Shown: piece after piece, positions 16,476 to 24,928 of the stretch
Numbering within the stretch: the first letter of the stretch is position 1
Layout of the letters: every line of letters starts with the position of its first letter
Made by a program: the position numbers and the translations under genes
The notes under the pieces: model-generated
What the model was told of the DNA's origin: nothing
The model's input: the letters and a program-made list of their open reading frames with translations, nothing else
The model's database searches: none
Source: Gordonia sp. KTR9
GTDB taxonomy: Bacteria; Actinomycetota; Actinomycetes; Mycobacteriales; Mycobacteriaceae
DNA length: 64,000 bases
NCBI RefSeq assembly: GCF_000143885.2
Contig: NC_018583.1
Coordinates: forward strand, 62,001-126,000
Direction of reading: 5' to 3'

Positions 16476-18454
16476 CCGCCGCTGCGCCGGCAACCGATGC
16501 CGAACGTCAACTCATAGATGCGGTATCAGTCGGCGGCGGCACTGTTGACCTCCGCACTCGGAAGGAGCGATCTAGACGAGAGCTCCCCTCTCCCGACGAC
16601 GGTGCAGCATGGGGAGACGACCGCACAGTACGAGCCGAATTCCTCCAGCACCTTCTGCTCACGTTGGGCACGCCGGTAAATTTGTACGGCGCCCGCATCG
16701 CCGGCGACCTCGACCTCCGCGGCGCCTCGCTACCACCAATCAACCTCTCTCGGTGCATAGTTGACGGTCCGTCCCGGTTCAACGGCGCGACCTTTCCAGT
16801 CGACGTCTGGTTCGAAGGCACGACCTTCCTCAGCTACGCTGCATTCAACAGCGCGACCTTCACCGGCAACGCCGGGTTCTACAACGCAACCTTCACCGGC
16901 GACGCCGGATTCAGCAGCGCGACCTTCACCGACGACGTCTCGTTCAGCGGCGCAACCTTCACCGGCCACGCCTGGTTCGACGGCGCGACCTTCATCAACC
17001 ACGCCGGATTCGCGGGCGCGACCTTCACAAGCGCCGCTTCATTCGAAAGCGCAACCTTCACCGGCAACGTCGCCAGGTTCGACCGCGCGACCTTTACCGG
17101 CGGAGCTGGGTTCGGAGGCACGACTTTCACCGGCGACGCCGGGTTCATCAAGGCGATCTTCACGAGCGACGCCAAGTTCACCGAGGCGACCTTTACCGGC
17201 GGAGCCCATTTCACCGACGCAGTGTTCGTTCAGGGGGCGGATATGTCCCGCTGTAGTTTTCGGCGTCTTGAGTTGATACGGACGGTCTGGTCGGGATCTT
17301 TAGTCACGGTTGGTCTTGTCGCTGGCCGTGCCGATTTGAGCGAGGCTGTGTTCGATGTGCCTGCTCGGGTCGAGCTGGTCGCGGCTCACGTGTTCGGGTC
17401 CCGTCTACAGGCGAACCACCGGTTCCATCTGATTCTCGCTGCTGGACGACTGGACCTCACCGACGCGGACTTGGCCGCGGGGTCGTTGATTGAATCAATG
17501 GAGCTGCCCACAACCGTCGACAGATTCGTGTCGGTACCGCCACTGTTCGAGGAGAACGGTCGTTTGGCGAAGCGATCTTCAGTGATGCCTCTCAATGAGT
17601 TCCTGGAAATCACGCTGGAGCGGTACCGTCTCGCAGCGGACTTGACTGATCTGTTTGCCGACCGCGAGTTGGCCGCGGTGGTGTCGTTGAAGCGGGCACA
17701 CGTGGCCGGGGTCAGACTGTCCGGGATGGATCTCACGCAGTGCGTCTTTCAATGGGCGGATGGGCTTGATGGCCTGTTGATCTCCGATACCTGTGTGCTG
17801 CAGGAGTCCACCGACGCTGACCCCGGGTGGAGGTTCCCCCGTCTTCGTCGCCTGCGAGCTACCCGTCGGGTGATCTACGACGAGGTGGTTGAACGCCGCC
17901 GAGCTCGTGGCGTCCAGCTCGATCCGGCGATTCCCGACGAGGCCAACCCGCGCGCCACAGAGGTGCCGATCCCGACGGAGGCATCGGTGGCGATGACCTA
18001 TCGGAGTCTTCGCAAGGCACTCGAGGACAGTAAGGATGAGCCGGGGGCGGCGGATTTTTACTACGGGGAGATGGAGATGCGGCGGAGCTCCGCCCGCCTC
18101 ATCGACCGTTTCCTGCTGACGCTGTATTGGTTAACATCGGGGTACGGTTTGCGGGCGTGGCGGGCGTTGACGTCGCTGGCCGTGGTAATTGCTGTAGCGG
18201 GCTGGTGTTTCACCAACAGCGACTGGGTGCGCATCTCACCTACCGGACCGGGGTCACCTGTGCTCTCCCCCACCAGTGATGCATGGCCGTGGCTGTTCGC
18301 TGGGCAGGAGACCATCGCACTGTTTCGGCCGGCCGGAACCATCGGGGTCACCCTTGTCGGGTTCGGCGCAGTCGTCGACATTGCGGTCCGCGTCCTCGGA
18401 CCAGTCCTGCTAGCCCTTGCGGTCCTGGCAATCCGCAACCGCACCAAACGCTGA
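16472..18454 (+). CDS. 11-residue-repeat (pentapeptide-like) protein with C-terminal membrane segments, paralogue 1
   Basis: GTG at 16472 overlaps the previous stop and follows GGAGG. The 660-residue product has an N-terminal helical region, then about 14 units of the form xFxxATFTGxA (roughly residues 102-256). Next is a repeat-poor region with LSGMDLTQCVF, a conserved block (YRSLRKALEDSKDEPGAADF, YYGEME) and SGYGLRAWRAL, and two membrane helices around 565-590 and 625-655 with a Pro-containing loop between. The repeats should form a right-handed beta-helix. The two C-terminal helices could anchor it or form a pore. Function unknown. Confidence 0.75.
   Translation: MTAAAPATDAERQLIDAVSVGGGTVDLRTRKERSRRELPSPDDGAAWGDDRTVRAEFLQHLLLTLGTPVNLYGARIAGDLDLRGASLPPINLSRCIVDGPSRFNGATFPVDVWFEGTTFLSYAAFNSATFTGNAGFYNATFTGDAGFSSATFTDDVSFSGATFTGHAWFDGATFINHAGFAGATFTSAASFESATFTGNVARFDRATFTGGAGFGGTTFTGDAGFIKAIFTSDAKFTEATFTGGAHFTDAVFVQGADMSRCSFRRLELIRTVWSGSLVTVGLVAGRADLSEAVFDVPARVELVAAHVFGSRLQANHRFHLILAAGRLDLTDADLAAGSLIESMELPTTVDRFVSVPPLFEENGRLAKRSSVMPLNEFLEITLERYRLAADLTDLFADRELAAVVSLKRAHVAGVRLSGMDLTQCVFQWADGLDGLLISDTCVLQESTDADPGWRFPRLRRLRATRRVIYDEVVERRRARGVQLDPAIPDEANPRATEVPIPTEASVAMTYRSLRKALEDSKDEPGAADFYYGEMEMRRSSARLIDRFLLTLYWLTSGYGLRAWRALTSLAVVIAVAGWCFTNSDWVRISPTGPGSPVLSPTSDAWPWLFAGQETIALFRPAGTIGVTLVGFGAVVDIAVRVLGPVLLALAVLAIRNRTKR
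16776..17240 (+). repeat. 33-nt tandem repeat array encoding 11-residue units
   Basis: About 14 consecutive imperfect 33-base units inside the gene at 16472, built around GCGACCTTCACCGGC followed by a variable NNNGCC…TTC. The phenylalanines alternate at 6- and 5-residue spacing, so the period is 11 rather than the 5 of canonical pentapeptide repeats. One unit carries an extra codon (GNVARF). Confidence 0.75.
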
Positions 18455-18655
18455 TCCTGTCGCCGGGGCGGGCGGACCGACGCTGGAAAGGCCATGCGTG
18501 ACTCTTATGTCATCTCGAACCAGAATTGCTAGTTCTCCCAGTCGATTTGAAGCTCCGACCATCTACCTCATGTCAAGAAGTATCTGATGCCCCTCACCGG
18601 GACGTCGTCAGCAGTCACATCCCGGATGTGACCAAGGCTGATAGATGCCGGGGGC

Positions 18656-19771
18656 TCAAAAGGGCACGCTCTCGTCCTCGCCGTCGGCGTCCTCAGGATG
18701 CTCGTGTCGCCACTCGCAGTCTTCCGCGAAGACCTCCTCCGTCGCGTCCGCGAGCTCCCCCAGAAACTCTTGCCGGTCCTCGTACTCCAGTTTGGGGTCG
18801 CGAAGTGATCGCAACAGATCAGGAACCTGCGGGTGCGAACAGAATTGGGTCCAGCGATCGGCGGCCTCATCGATGCGTCCGGGGATCGACTTTGTGAACT
18901 GCCTGACCATCTGGGGTGTCGAATCCTCATTGAGGGTCAGTCTGTACGCAAGCTCGGTGTTGACCTCGGTGAATTTTCGTTCGTCGTCGGGAGTAGCGGC
19001 AACGGCAGGACGCACGTACTGGGTGCCGGTGTAGATCAGATGGAAGCCCAGCTGGGCGGACATCTTTCCGAGGTTGTGATGCGACCGGCGGCATACGAAG
19101 ACGGGCATGATCCGCAGTTGGGGATGAGAGAGGCGCAGCCGAGCACTCTTGTCGAGAAGCTGGTACGGCTCGTCGGAGTTCGGGTAGATCCACTGCCTGA
19201 GGTTCTTCGCTTCGATCGTCGTGAGTATCGCCGGCGCGGGAAGACCGTCCGCGCCGATCCCGGTATAGAACGCTGCGTTGTCGAGTGGTCCACCTGCCAC
19301 AGGCTTGCCTGCGATCTTACGAACTTCGCCGCCTCCGTCGGGCCTCAGCATGTGATATCCGTAGGGCGCAGCCTCGCGGAGCGAGGCGTGAATTACCCGT
19401 TCTAGCGCGGCCGGGATCGGCGGGGCACCCCACTCGGTGTTCTCTTTACTCCATCCCAGAAACCGGGTATGGAGTAGTCGTTTTCGGCCGGCGGCGCGTT
19501 GGGCCGCCTTCGTAGGTGATGACAGTGTGAACACCGGCACCACACCGCCGCCCCTGGTCCGTTCACGGGTCTCTTCGATGACGTCTGCGTCGAGCAATCG
19601 CTTACGGGCGCTAGTCAAGTGATGAGGGTTGATCGGATAGCGCTGACCTGGATATTTGACGTCGGCGATCTTCGCTTCCATACCCCGCTGAGTTGCCGCA
19701 CCATCCGACTCAAGCAACGCGACGATGGCCTCCGCCGCCCATTGCCGCCACTGTTCGACAGAGGCGACCAC
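18656..19771 (-). CDS. putative PD-(D/E)XK-type nuclease with winged-helix start
   Basis: A 371-residue minus-strand protein. The GTG start at 19771 follows AGGAG. Residues about 5-80 look like a winged-helix region (HHLTSARKRLLDADVIEE). A candidate nuclease core follows: an Asp in GGPLDNAAFY and, about 20 residues later, ILTTIEAKNLRQWIYP with the E-x-K pair, then MPVFVCRRSHHNLGKMSAQL. The tail is acidic. This layout resembles restriction-type endonucleases, but I recognise no named family. It is the last gene of a minus-strand run preceded by a 130-aa protein and two tiny basic peptides. Confidence 0.55.
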   Translation of the reverse strand: MVASVEQWRQWAAEAIVALLESDGAATQRGMEAKIADVKYPGQRYPINPHHLTSARKRLLDADVIEETRERTRGGGVVPVFTLSSPTKAAQRAAGRKRLLHTRFLGWSKENTEWGAPPIPAALERVIHASLREAAPYGYHMLRPDGGGEVRKIAGKPVAGGPLDNAAFYTGIGADGLPAPAILTTIEAKNLRQWIYPNSDEPYQLLDKSARLRLSHPQLRIMPVFVCRRSHHNLGKMSAQLGFHLIYTGTQYVRPAVAATPDDERKFTEVNTELAYRLTLNEDSTPQMVRQFTKSIPGRIDEAADRWTQFCSHPQVPDLLRSLRDPKLEYEDRQEFLGELADATEEVFAEDCEWRHEHPEDADGEDESVPF

Positions 19772-19853
19772 AGAGACTCCTATATATGGGCGCGCGGTTC
19801 AGGTGAAATGCCCGCGCTAACGGAAACGGACGTCTTAGCTGCGTCTTCGCTGG

Positions 19854-20246
19854 TCAGTAGGTATACGGCGTTGGGCGTGGAGGCAGACGCCACCGGCCTG
19901 CGGCCTGAGCCTCTGCCTGCAGACGCTCGAGCTCAACGATGTCGCTCGCCTTCTGATCTGGTTTGGAGGCCAGGTACGCGACCATGTCGTCGTTCGCCTC
20001 TTCGCACAGCTCTTTTAGCCGGCCCTCGACGTACTCCACGGTGCCCTCGACAGCGCGGGCGAAGTTTGCTCCAAGGAACTCAATATCCTCCGCCGCTTCA
20101 CAACGCCGCCAGAAGAACGCAGCCCAGGTGTTGGAGGGCTCGCGGTTGAAGTGTGGCTCGATCTCACGTTCCGCTGAGAACTGCGGACTGATCTGGACGT
20201 CGAAGTCCAGGATGGACATACGAGGAAACTCGTCGGGTGTAGGCAT
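19854..20246 (-). CDS. hypothetical acidic helical protein upstream of the nuclease-like gene
   Basis: A 130-residue protein with a strong AGGAGG site before ATG 20246. It is acidic and mostly helical in the second half (GTVEYVEGRLKELCEEANDD, then KASDIVELERLQAEAQAAG). The N terminus has a beta-strand pattern (MSILDFDVQISPQF). The nuclease-like gene begins 82 bases further on the same strand, with its own ribosome site and a TATATA-like sequence between. An accessory or inhibitor role for the nuclease is only a guess from context. Confidence 0.6.
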   Translation of the reverse strand: MPTPDEFPRMSILDFDVQISPQFSAEREIEPHFNREPSNTWAAFFWRRCEAAEDIEFLGANFARAVEGTVEYVEGRLKELCEEANDDMVAYLASKPDQKASDIVELERLQAEAQAAGRWRLPPRPTPYTY

Positions 20247-20393
20247 CGTTGTACCGCCTCCTAGGAAGTCGCCCGATTCAGCGCACGACGACTGTGGCGA
20301 ACGGACTGATCAAGATGGAGCCCGGCGTCGGTCGAGGTGACCGACGCCGAGCTGATGCGGAACTCCTTTCCCAGAGCTGACCGAACGAACGAG

Positions 20394-20510
20394 TTACTTG
20401 CGCTTCTCGTTCACGGTCGTGCGCGGGTGTCGCTTCGCGTGCGCCTTCGAGACGAACCGTCCCGTGATCGCGCTGCGACTGTTCGTGCCCTTACCCTTGC
20501 CCTTAGCCAC
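20394..20510 (-). CDS. tiny basic protein of the SAITGRFVSKAHAKRHP type
   Basis: A 38-codon minus-strand gene: GTG at 20510, TAA at 20394-20396. The product is very basic (K/R/H about one third) with the motif SAITGRFVSKAHAKRHP followed by RTTVNEKRK. I recall this 'TGR-(Y/F)-V-(S/T)-K-A…TTV' pattern from many short unannotated bacterial proteins, whose role I do not know. Its start overlaps the stop of the preceding tiny gene by eight bases, and AAGAAGGTG inside that gene serves as ribosome site. The overlap plus motif make it credible despite its size. Confidence 0.65.
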   Translation of the reverse strand: MAKGKGKGTNSRSAITGRFVSKAHAKRHPRTTVNEKRK

Positions 20511-20601
20511 GGCGACGCACCTTCTTCACAGTGGTGGTCGTCGTGACCCGGACACGGACAGGACCGACCCGCTTTACCTGGGTCTTCTTGGTGGTGGCCA
20601 T
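20503..20601 (-). CDS. tiny basic Thr/Val/Arg-rich protein
   Basis: A 32-codon gene from ATG 20601 to TAA at 20503-20505, preceded by a near-perfect GGAGGTGA ribosome site. The product begins MATTKKTQVKRVGPVRV, has a run of five threonines and ends in VKKVRRRG. It overlaps the next tiny gene by eight bases, as expected for a coupled pair. Both peptides are strongly cationic and would bind nucleic acid or an acidic partner. Family not recognised. Confidence 0.55.
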   Translation of the reverse strand: MATTKKTQVKRVGPVRVRVTTTTTVKKVRRRG

Positions 20602-21144
20602 TGGCCATCACCTCCCTACTGCTGCGTCCACGAAGGTCCAGCGACACGGCCCTCGCCCTCTGTGGCGAGGCTGCCGAGTGGGTGTAGTGTTGTAGCCACA
20701 GTTGCCAGACTGATAACAACACGAGCACCCGATCGACGGACAATCCCCGGAGGTCGGGGCTTCGTCATGTCTTGCAGCACCTCCGACACTACACCTAGTG
20801 GCTGACATTTCCGGTCACCACAAGGGGTTGTGAATAACATTGATGGAAGACATGCAGGTCGGAGCGGTGCACGATCGCAAATCCGCGCGTGTCTCCTGCG
20901 TGTTGGGCGTGTCGCTCACAGGTTGTCCTTGCCTTGTCCACAACATGCGCTCGGCGACCCACGTGCCGGCGGTGACACAACTCCTCAACCGTCGGCAGGC
21001 ATCCCGGAGCTTTTGCAGCATGTCCATGACGCTCGCGTCCTGTTGGCCTCGGGGACGTCGCTACGATCGAGCGGATGTGCGCGGTCGGTCGGCCGCCGCA
21101 ACCCGGGCGGCGGGCCCCGGCCGTCGGCCTCGAAGGAGCGAGCA
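20602..21144. other. divergent intergenic region with several inverted repeats
   Basis: This lies between the divergent tiny-peptide genes and the second 11-residue-repeat protein gene. It holds a 7-bp hairpin (CCTCGCC at 20651, GGCGAGG at 20664), a short CCCC/GGGG hairpin at 20745-20759 and a distant 9-bp inverted repeat (GGTGTAGTG at 20681, CACTACACC at 20787). A frame running from 20830 into the downstream gene exists but has no good start. The structured 20640-20800 part could be an operator region or a small RNA. Confidence 0.4.
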
Positions 21145-23499
21145 GTGGAGCCGATCACCCCCGCCGAACGTCGGCTCCTCGCTGACGCAACCGCAGCAGG
21201 ACAGTGCAATCTCCTCACACCAGCCGAGCAAGCTGAACCAGCTTGGGGGCCGTCCGCCGAAGTCGCCGCCATCTGGAGTGAAGACCGGCAGGTACGAGCC
21301 GACTTCCTCCGCCACCTGCTGATCGATCAGCAGCTGCCCGTCCACCTGACCGGCGCTCGCATTGACGGCAACCTTTACCTGACCGGCGGCCACACGCTCA
21401 CCCTCAGCCTCCCCCGCTGCATCCTCACGGGAGCCGCACATTTCGACGGGACGACGTTCGCAGGGGACGCCCGGTTCGACGGGGCGACGTTCACCGGGGA
21501 CGCTCGGTTCGGGTTCGCTAGGGCGACCCGGTTCGTCAGGACGACGTTCACCGGGGACGCCCAGTTCGACGGGGTAACGTTCGCCGGGGACGCCCGGTTC
21601 GACAAGGCGATATTCACCAGGGACGCCCGGTTTGTCGAGGCGACGTTCACCGGGGACGCCCAGTTCGACAGAGCGACGTTCACCGGAGACGCCCAGTTCG
21701 ACAGAGCGACGTTCACCGGGGACGCCCGGTTTGTAAGGGCGACGTTCACCGGGTACGCCCGGTTTCTGAGGGTGACGTTCACCGGGGCCGCTCAGTTCGA
21801 CACAGCGACGTTCACCAGGTCCGCTCGATTCCACAGAGCGACTTTCGCCGCGGTCGCCCATTTCGACGGGGCGACGTTCACCTCAGGCGCTCACTTCGAC
21901 AGGGCGACATTTACGAGGTCAGCACTATTCATTGGAGCGACGTTCGCAGGGAACACCACGTTCGCCGAGGCGACGTTCACCAGGGACGCCCGGTTTGTTA
22001 GGGCGACGTTCATCGGGGACACCGCGTTCCTCGAGGCGACGTTCACCAGGGACGCCCATTTCGACGAAGCGACGTTCACCGCAGGCACCTATTTCGACGG
22101 GGCGACGTTCACCGGAGCCGCCTGGTTCCGTAACTCCCGGTGGCGCACGCTCGGCTGGTCTCGCACGGTGTGGAAGACCGCTTCGGTGGAGTCGGCGGGG
22201 TTGGCGGCCGTCGAGATCGTGCTCGATCGGGCGGAGTTCGAGCAGCCGGTACGGTTAGAACTGGCGGCGGGAAGAGTCAGCATGGAGCGCATGCAAGCCA
22301 CCGAACGCCTGCACCTGGTGATCGCTGGTGCGCAGGTGAACCTTGAAGATGCCGACTTCGCCGTAGGCTCGCTCATTGACGCTGCACCAGTCCAGACACC
22401 AACAACTGCCACCGAGACCACCGCGAAGGAAGCTCAAGAACAGCGAGTGCAGAAGTCTGGCATCGGCAGGTGGGTGTTCATACCGCCCTACCCCGATCCC
22501 GACTACACATCGGCCACGACATCGGGGCTGCCCCCCGACGAAGACACGCACCAAGTTCTCGACCCGGCACAGCGCCTCTCTCGCAGTCTCATGTACGCCT
22601 CGCTATTTCTCGAGGCTGACCTCAGCACTGCCCTTGACCACACGCCGACGGCCTCGGTGACTTCGCTACGGCGCACGCATGTTGCCGGCACCTCACTGTC
22701 GGGGATGGACTTGCGGGCCTGCACCTTCACCGGCGCCGACGGCCTTGACAAACTTGTCATCGTCGGCGACGACATTCTCACCAACCACCGCGGAGATAAG
22801 GACATGATGCGGGCGGGGCCCGCTCGCGGACGGAAGTGGTGGAGGACGAGCCGACGCGTCCTGCATGATGAGCTCGCCGTTCGTCAGCCGCACCCCGCGG
22901 CCAGCGACACCGCTGGGGCCAGTGGGGCGACCGACGCCACCGTTGAACCCGCTGCCACGCCTACCGCACCACTGACGTATCGCAGCGTGTCCGCCACCTA
23001 TCGATCCCTCCGCAAAGCGCTTGAGGACAGTAGAGATGAGCCCGGCGCCGCCGATTTCTACTACGGCGAGATGACAATGCGACGCCTCGCCGCGTCACCG
23101 CTTTCGGTGGAAAGGTCGCTACTCACCCTGTACTGGCTGATCGCCGGGTACGGGTTACGCGCGTGGCGGGCCCTGGCCACTCTCGTTGTAGTGATTGCGG
23201 TCGCAGGGTGGTGTTTCACCAATGACGCGTGGGCGGTCAAGACGGTGACCAAGACGCCCACGTCCGTGGACCTCGGCACCGGGGCCATCACCTCGTCCGC
23301 ATCGACCGCGGATGGGTTGTCGCTGATGCGGTCATGGTTGTTCGCCGCCCAGGAAGCCGTCGTCCCGTTCCGGCCCGCTGGACTGTCGGGAGTCACCCTT
23401 ACAAGCTGGGGGCACGTCGTCGATCTCGCCGTCCGCATCCTCGGACCGATACTTCTCGCGCTGGCTGTGTTGGCGATCCGTAACCGCACTAAACGATGA
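21145..23499 (+). CDS. 11-residue-repeat (pentapeptide-like) protein with C-terminal membrane segments, paralogue 2
   Basis: GTG at 21145 is chosen because AAGGAG precedes it and the protein then starts like paralogue 1 (EPITPAERRLLADA against TDAERQLIDAVS). It has 784 residues, with about 21 units of FxxATFTGDAR type (roughly residues 98-330). The same later blocks follow: LSGMDLRACTF, YRSLRKALEDSRDEPGAADF, AGYGLRAWRAL, and two C-terminal hydrophobic helices ending in AIRNRTKR, identical to paralogue 1. The extra length comes from more repeats and a linker. It lacks the adjacent HTH partner gene found with paralogue 1. Confidence 0.75.
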   Translation: MEPITPAERRLLADATAAGQCNLLTPAEQAEPAWGPSAEVAAIWSEDRQVRADFLRHLLIDQQLPVHLTGARIDGNLYLTGGHTLTLSLPRCILTGAAHFDGTTFAGDARFDGATFTGDARFGFARATRFVRTTFTGDAQFDGVTFAGDARFDKAIFTRDARFVEATFTGDAQFDRATFTGDAQFDRATFTGDARFVRATFTGYARFLRVTFTGAAQFDTATFTRSARFHRATFAAVAHFDGATFTSGAHFDRATFTRSALFIGATFAGNTTFAEATFTRDARFVRATFIGDTAFLEATFTRDAHFDEATFTAGTYFDGATFTGAAWFRNSRWRTLGWSRTVWKTASVESAGLAAVEIVLDRAEFEQPVRLELAAGRVSMERMQATERLHLVIAGAQVNLEDADFAVGSLIDAAPVQTPTTATETTAKEAQEQRVQKSGIGRWVFIPPYPDPDYTSATTSGLPPDEDTHQVLDPAQRLSRSLMYASLFLEADLSTALDHTPTASVTSLRRTHVAGTSLSGMDLRACTFTGADGLDKLVIVGDDILTNHRGDKDMMRAGPARGRKWWRTSRRVLHDELAVRQPHPAASDTAGASGATDATVEPAATPTAPLTYRSVSATYRSLRKALEDSRDEPGAADFYYGEMTMRRLAASPLSVERSLLTLYWLIAGYGLRAWRALATLVVVIAVAGWCFTNDAWAVKTVTKTPTSVDLGTGAITSSASTADGLSLMRSWLFAAQEAVVPFRPAGLSGVTLTSWGHVVDLAVRILGPILLALAVLAIRNRTKR
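21439..22128 (+). repeat. 33-nt tandem repeat array, longer version
   Basis: About 21 consecutive 33-base units within the gene at 21145, with the recurrent core GCGACGTTCACCGGGGACGC and a variable remainder. Two neighbouring units near 21650-21720 are almost identical, which suggests recent unit duplication. One unit near 21510-21530 is shortened (reads RFGFARAT). Confidence 0.75.
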
Positions 23500-23620
23500 C
23501 GGGTGTGGTGGCGGCGGGAAGCGGCCGTCAACAGCAACACCACCTCGACGCCAACGGCGATCGCCACTTGTCCACGAAATCCTCGTAGCTCGAACTGGTT
23601 CGGAATTGTGACGCCGTACG

Positions 23621-23658
23621 ACTGCGCCCCGCCTCCGATGCGGCTGGCGGGGCGCAGT
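23621..23658. terminator. bidirectional terminator hairpin
   Basis: Perfect 13-base arms ACTGCGCCCCGCC and GGCGGGGCGCAGT flank a 12-base loop. It lies between two converging genes, the repeat protein ending at 23499 and the secreted peptide ending at 23676. That position fits a shared terminator. Confidence 0.7.
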
Positions 23659-23675
23659 GCACAGCAGGGCTCGGG

Positions 23676-23945
23676 TTACCAGGTGAGCTGCGGCTGTTTC
23701 GTCGGAGCCTGGTAGGTGTTGAACTGCCAGCCTTTGAAGCCCTGGGCGCAGGCTGTTGCGCCGAGGTTGGGGTTCTGTGCGATAACTGTGTTGCGCCACG
23801 CGTCGCATTCCACGAAACCTGTGTAGGTGTAGGTGTTCGCCTGTGCGGGTGCCGCGGTGAGACCGCCGACGAGCGCGGATGCGGCGATTCCGGCGGTGAC
23901 GACCCCGGCGACTACGACGGCGCGCACCTTGTTGGTGATGTTCAT
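23676..23945 (-). CDS. small secreted protein
   Basis: An 89-residue protein with GGAGATC before ATG 23945. It has a clear Sec signal peptide: basic start (NKVRAV), hydrophobic core (VVVAGVVTAGIAASALVGGL) and an AQA cleavage site near residue 36. The mature part of about 53 residues is aromatic-rich (TYTYTGF, GWQFNTY) with two cysteines that could pair (VECDAW and TACAQG). It resembles the secreted protein at 1554-1889 in size and style, though not clearly in sequence. Probably exported to the envelope or medium; function unknown. Confidence 0.75.
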   Translation of the reverse strand: MNITNKVRAVVVAGVVTAGIAASALVGGLTAAPAQANTYTYTGFVECDAWRNTVIAQNPNLGATACAQGFKGWQFNTYQAPTKQPQLTW

Positions 23946-24160
23946 ACTGATCTCCTTTGGGCAGCCTTTTTAGCTGCTACACAACGTGATTGATTGAGAG
24001 CGAGGTTCAATGAACCAGGCTTCGGCACAGTCGACGGGCTGGTCGAGGACGAGGGACCGCCGGTGCCTGTCACCGGAAACCGCTCAACGTTCGTGCGGGC
24101 GCCGAGTCCCTGTCTGACGAGAGAGTCGACGCCCGCACAGCCGAGTCCGGATTGGAGCAG

Positions 24161-24691
24161 CTATCTGACCTCGAAGTGCGGATCGTCCGGGAGGTTGGAC
24201 CATTCTCCGCCCCAGACGATCTGGCCACCCATGCTGGCTAGCTTGGCGCGGATCTTTCCGGTTTGCTCGGGGGTGAAGGTGCCCGAGAAGCCCTGACCGC
24301 CATGGATTTCGAGGTTGAGGTCCACGGCGGTGCCGCTGCCGTGGTTGGAGTAGGCCGTATTTGTCGGCGGGACGAGTGCCGGTTCGGCCCATGACCAGTC
24401 GTCACCGTTGCCGAGAGTGATGGGCTCGACGTTGGCGTCGAACCAGGTGACGAACTCGCGGAGCAGTTCGGTGGGCTTACCGGGGGCGGTCCAGAAATTG
24501 ACCCCGTTAACGGCCCATTGGGTGGTTTGGGCCTGAGTGATGAGCGGGTACCCATTTTGGGAGGTCCCGGCGGCGGCAGCGCCGGCGCCGAGGATGGATG
24601 CGCACCCGACGACAAGCGCCGAACCGGCGACCAGGAGATGAGTGCGGAGGCTGCGGGTGGGCAGCGTGGAGCGAGAGTGACTGGACGGCAT
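24161..24691 (-). CDS. secreted M15-type peptidase-like protein
   Basis: A 176-residue protein with a long signal region (to about residue 42, core LLVAGSALVVGCASILGAGA). The mature domain has the zinc-ligand arrangement of M15 (VanY/phage endolysin-like) peptidases: H and D in SNHGSGTAVDLN and a late H in DDPHFEVR. Conserved context such as GGEWSNLPDDPH agrees. The family cleaves D-Ala or L-Ala/D-Glu bonds in peptidoglycan peptides, so it probably acts on the cell wall after export. The domain is short but all three expected ligands are visible. Confidence 0.72.
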   Translation of the reverse strand: MPSSHSRSTLPTRSLRTHLLVAGSALVVGCASILGAGAAAAGTSQNGYPLITQAQTTQWAVNGVNFWTAPGKPTELLREFVTWFDANVEPITLGNGDDWSWAEPALVPPTNTAYSNHGSGTAVDLNLEIHGGQGFSGTFTPEQTGKIRAKLASMGGQIVWGGEWSNLPDDPHFEVR

Positions 24692-24928
24692 CAGTCAACC
24701 TTTCGATTCGATTGTGAACGTGCGGTTCTCAGCAGACTCGCGCCGACGGCAACCAGCAGGGATCTGCAGCAGAGAACCTAACGCAGACAGTACCCGTAAC
24801 TGTCCACCTCAAGGTCTGCGACCGCGGACTATCCGTATACCGGCGAGCCGAATAGTGCGAACGTAGGTCAGTTTCCGGCCTGTGAAGTCCCTGGCGACCG
24901 ACCGCTTGCGGCGGGTTAGGCTACGCGC

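Noticed and set aside
20830..21144. An N-terminal extension of the second repeat protein
   Set aside because: The extension has no good start or ribosome site and is compositionally unlike paralogue 1. GTG 21145 with AAGGAG gives a start homologous to paralogue 1.
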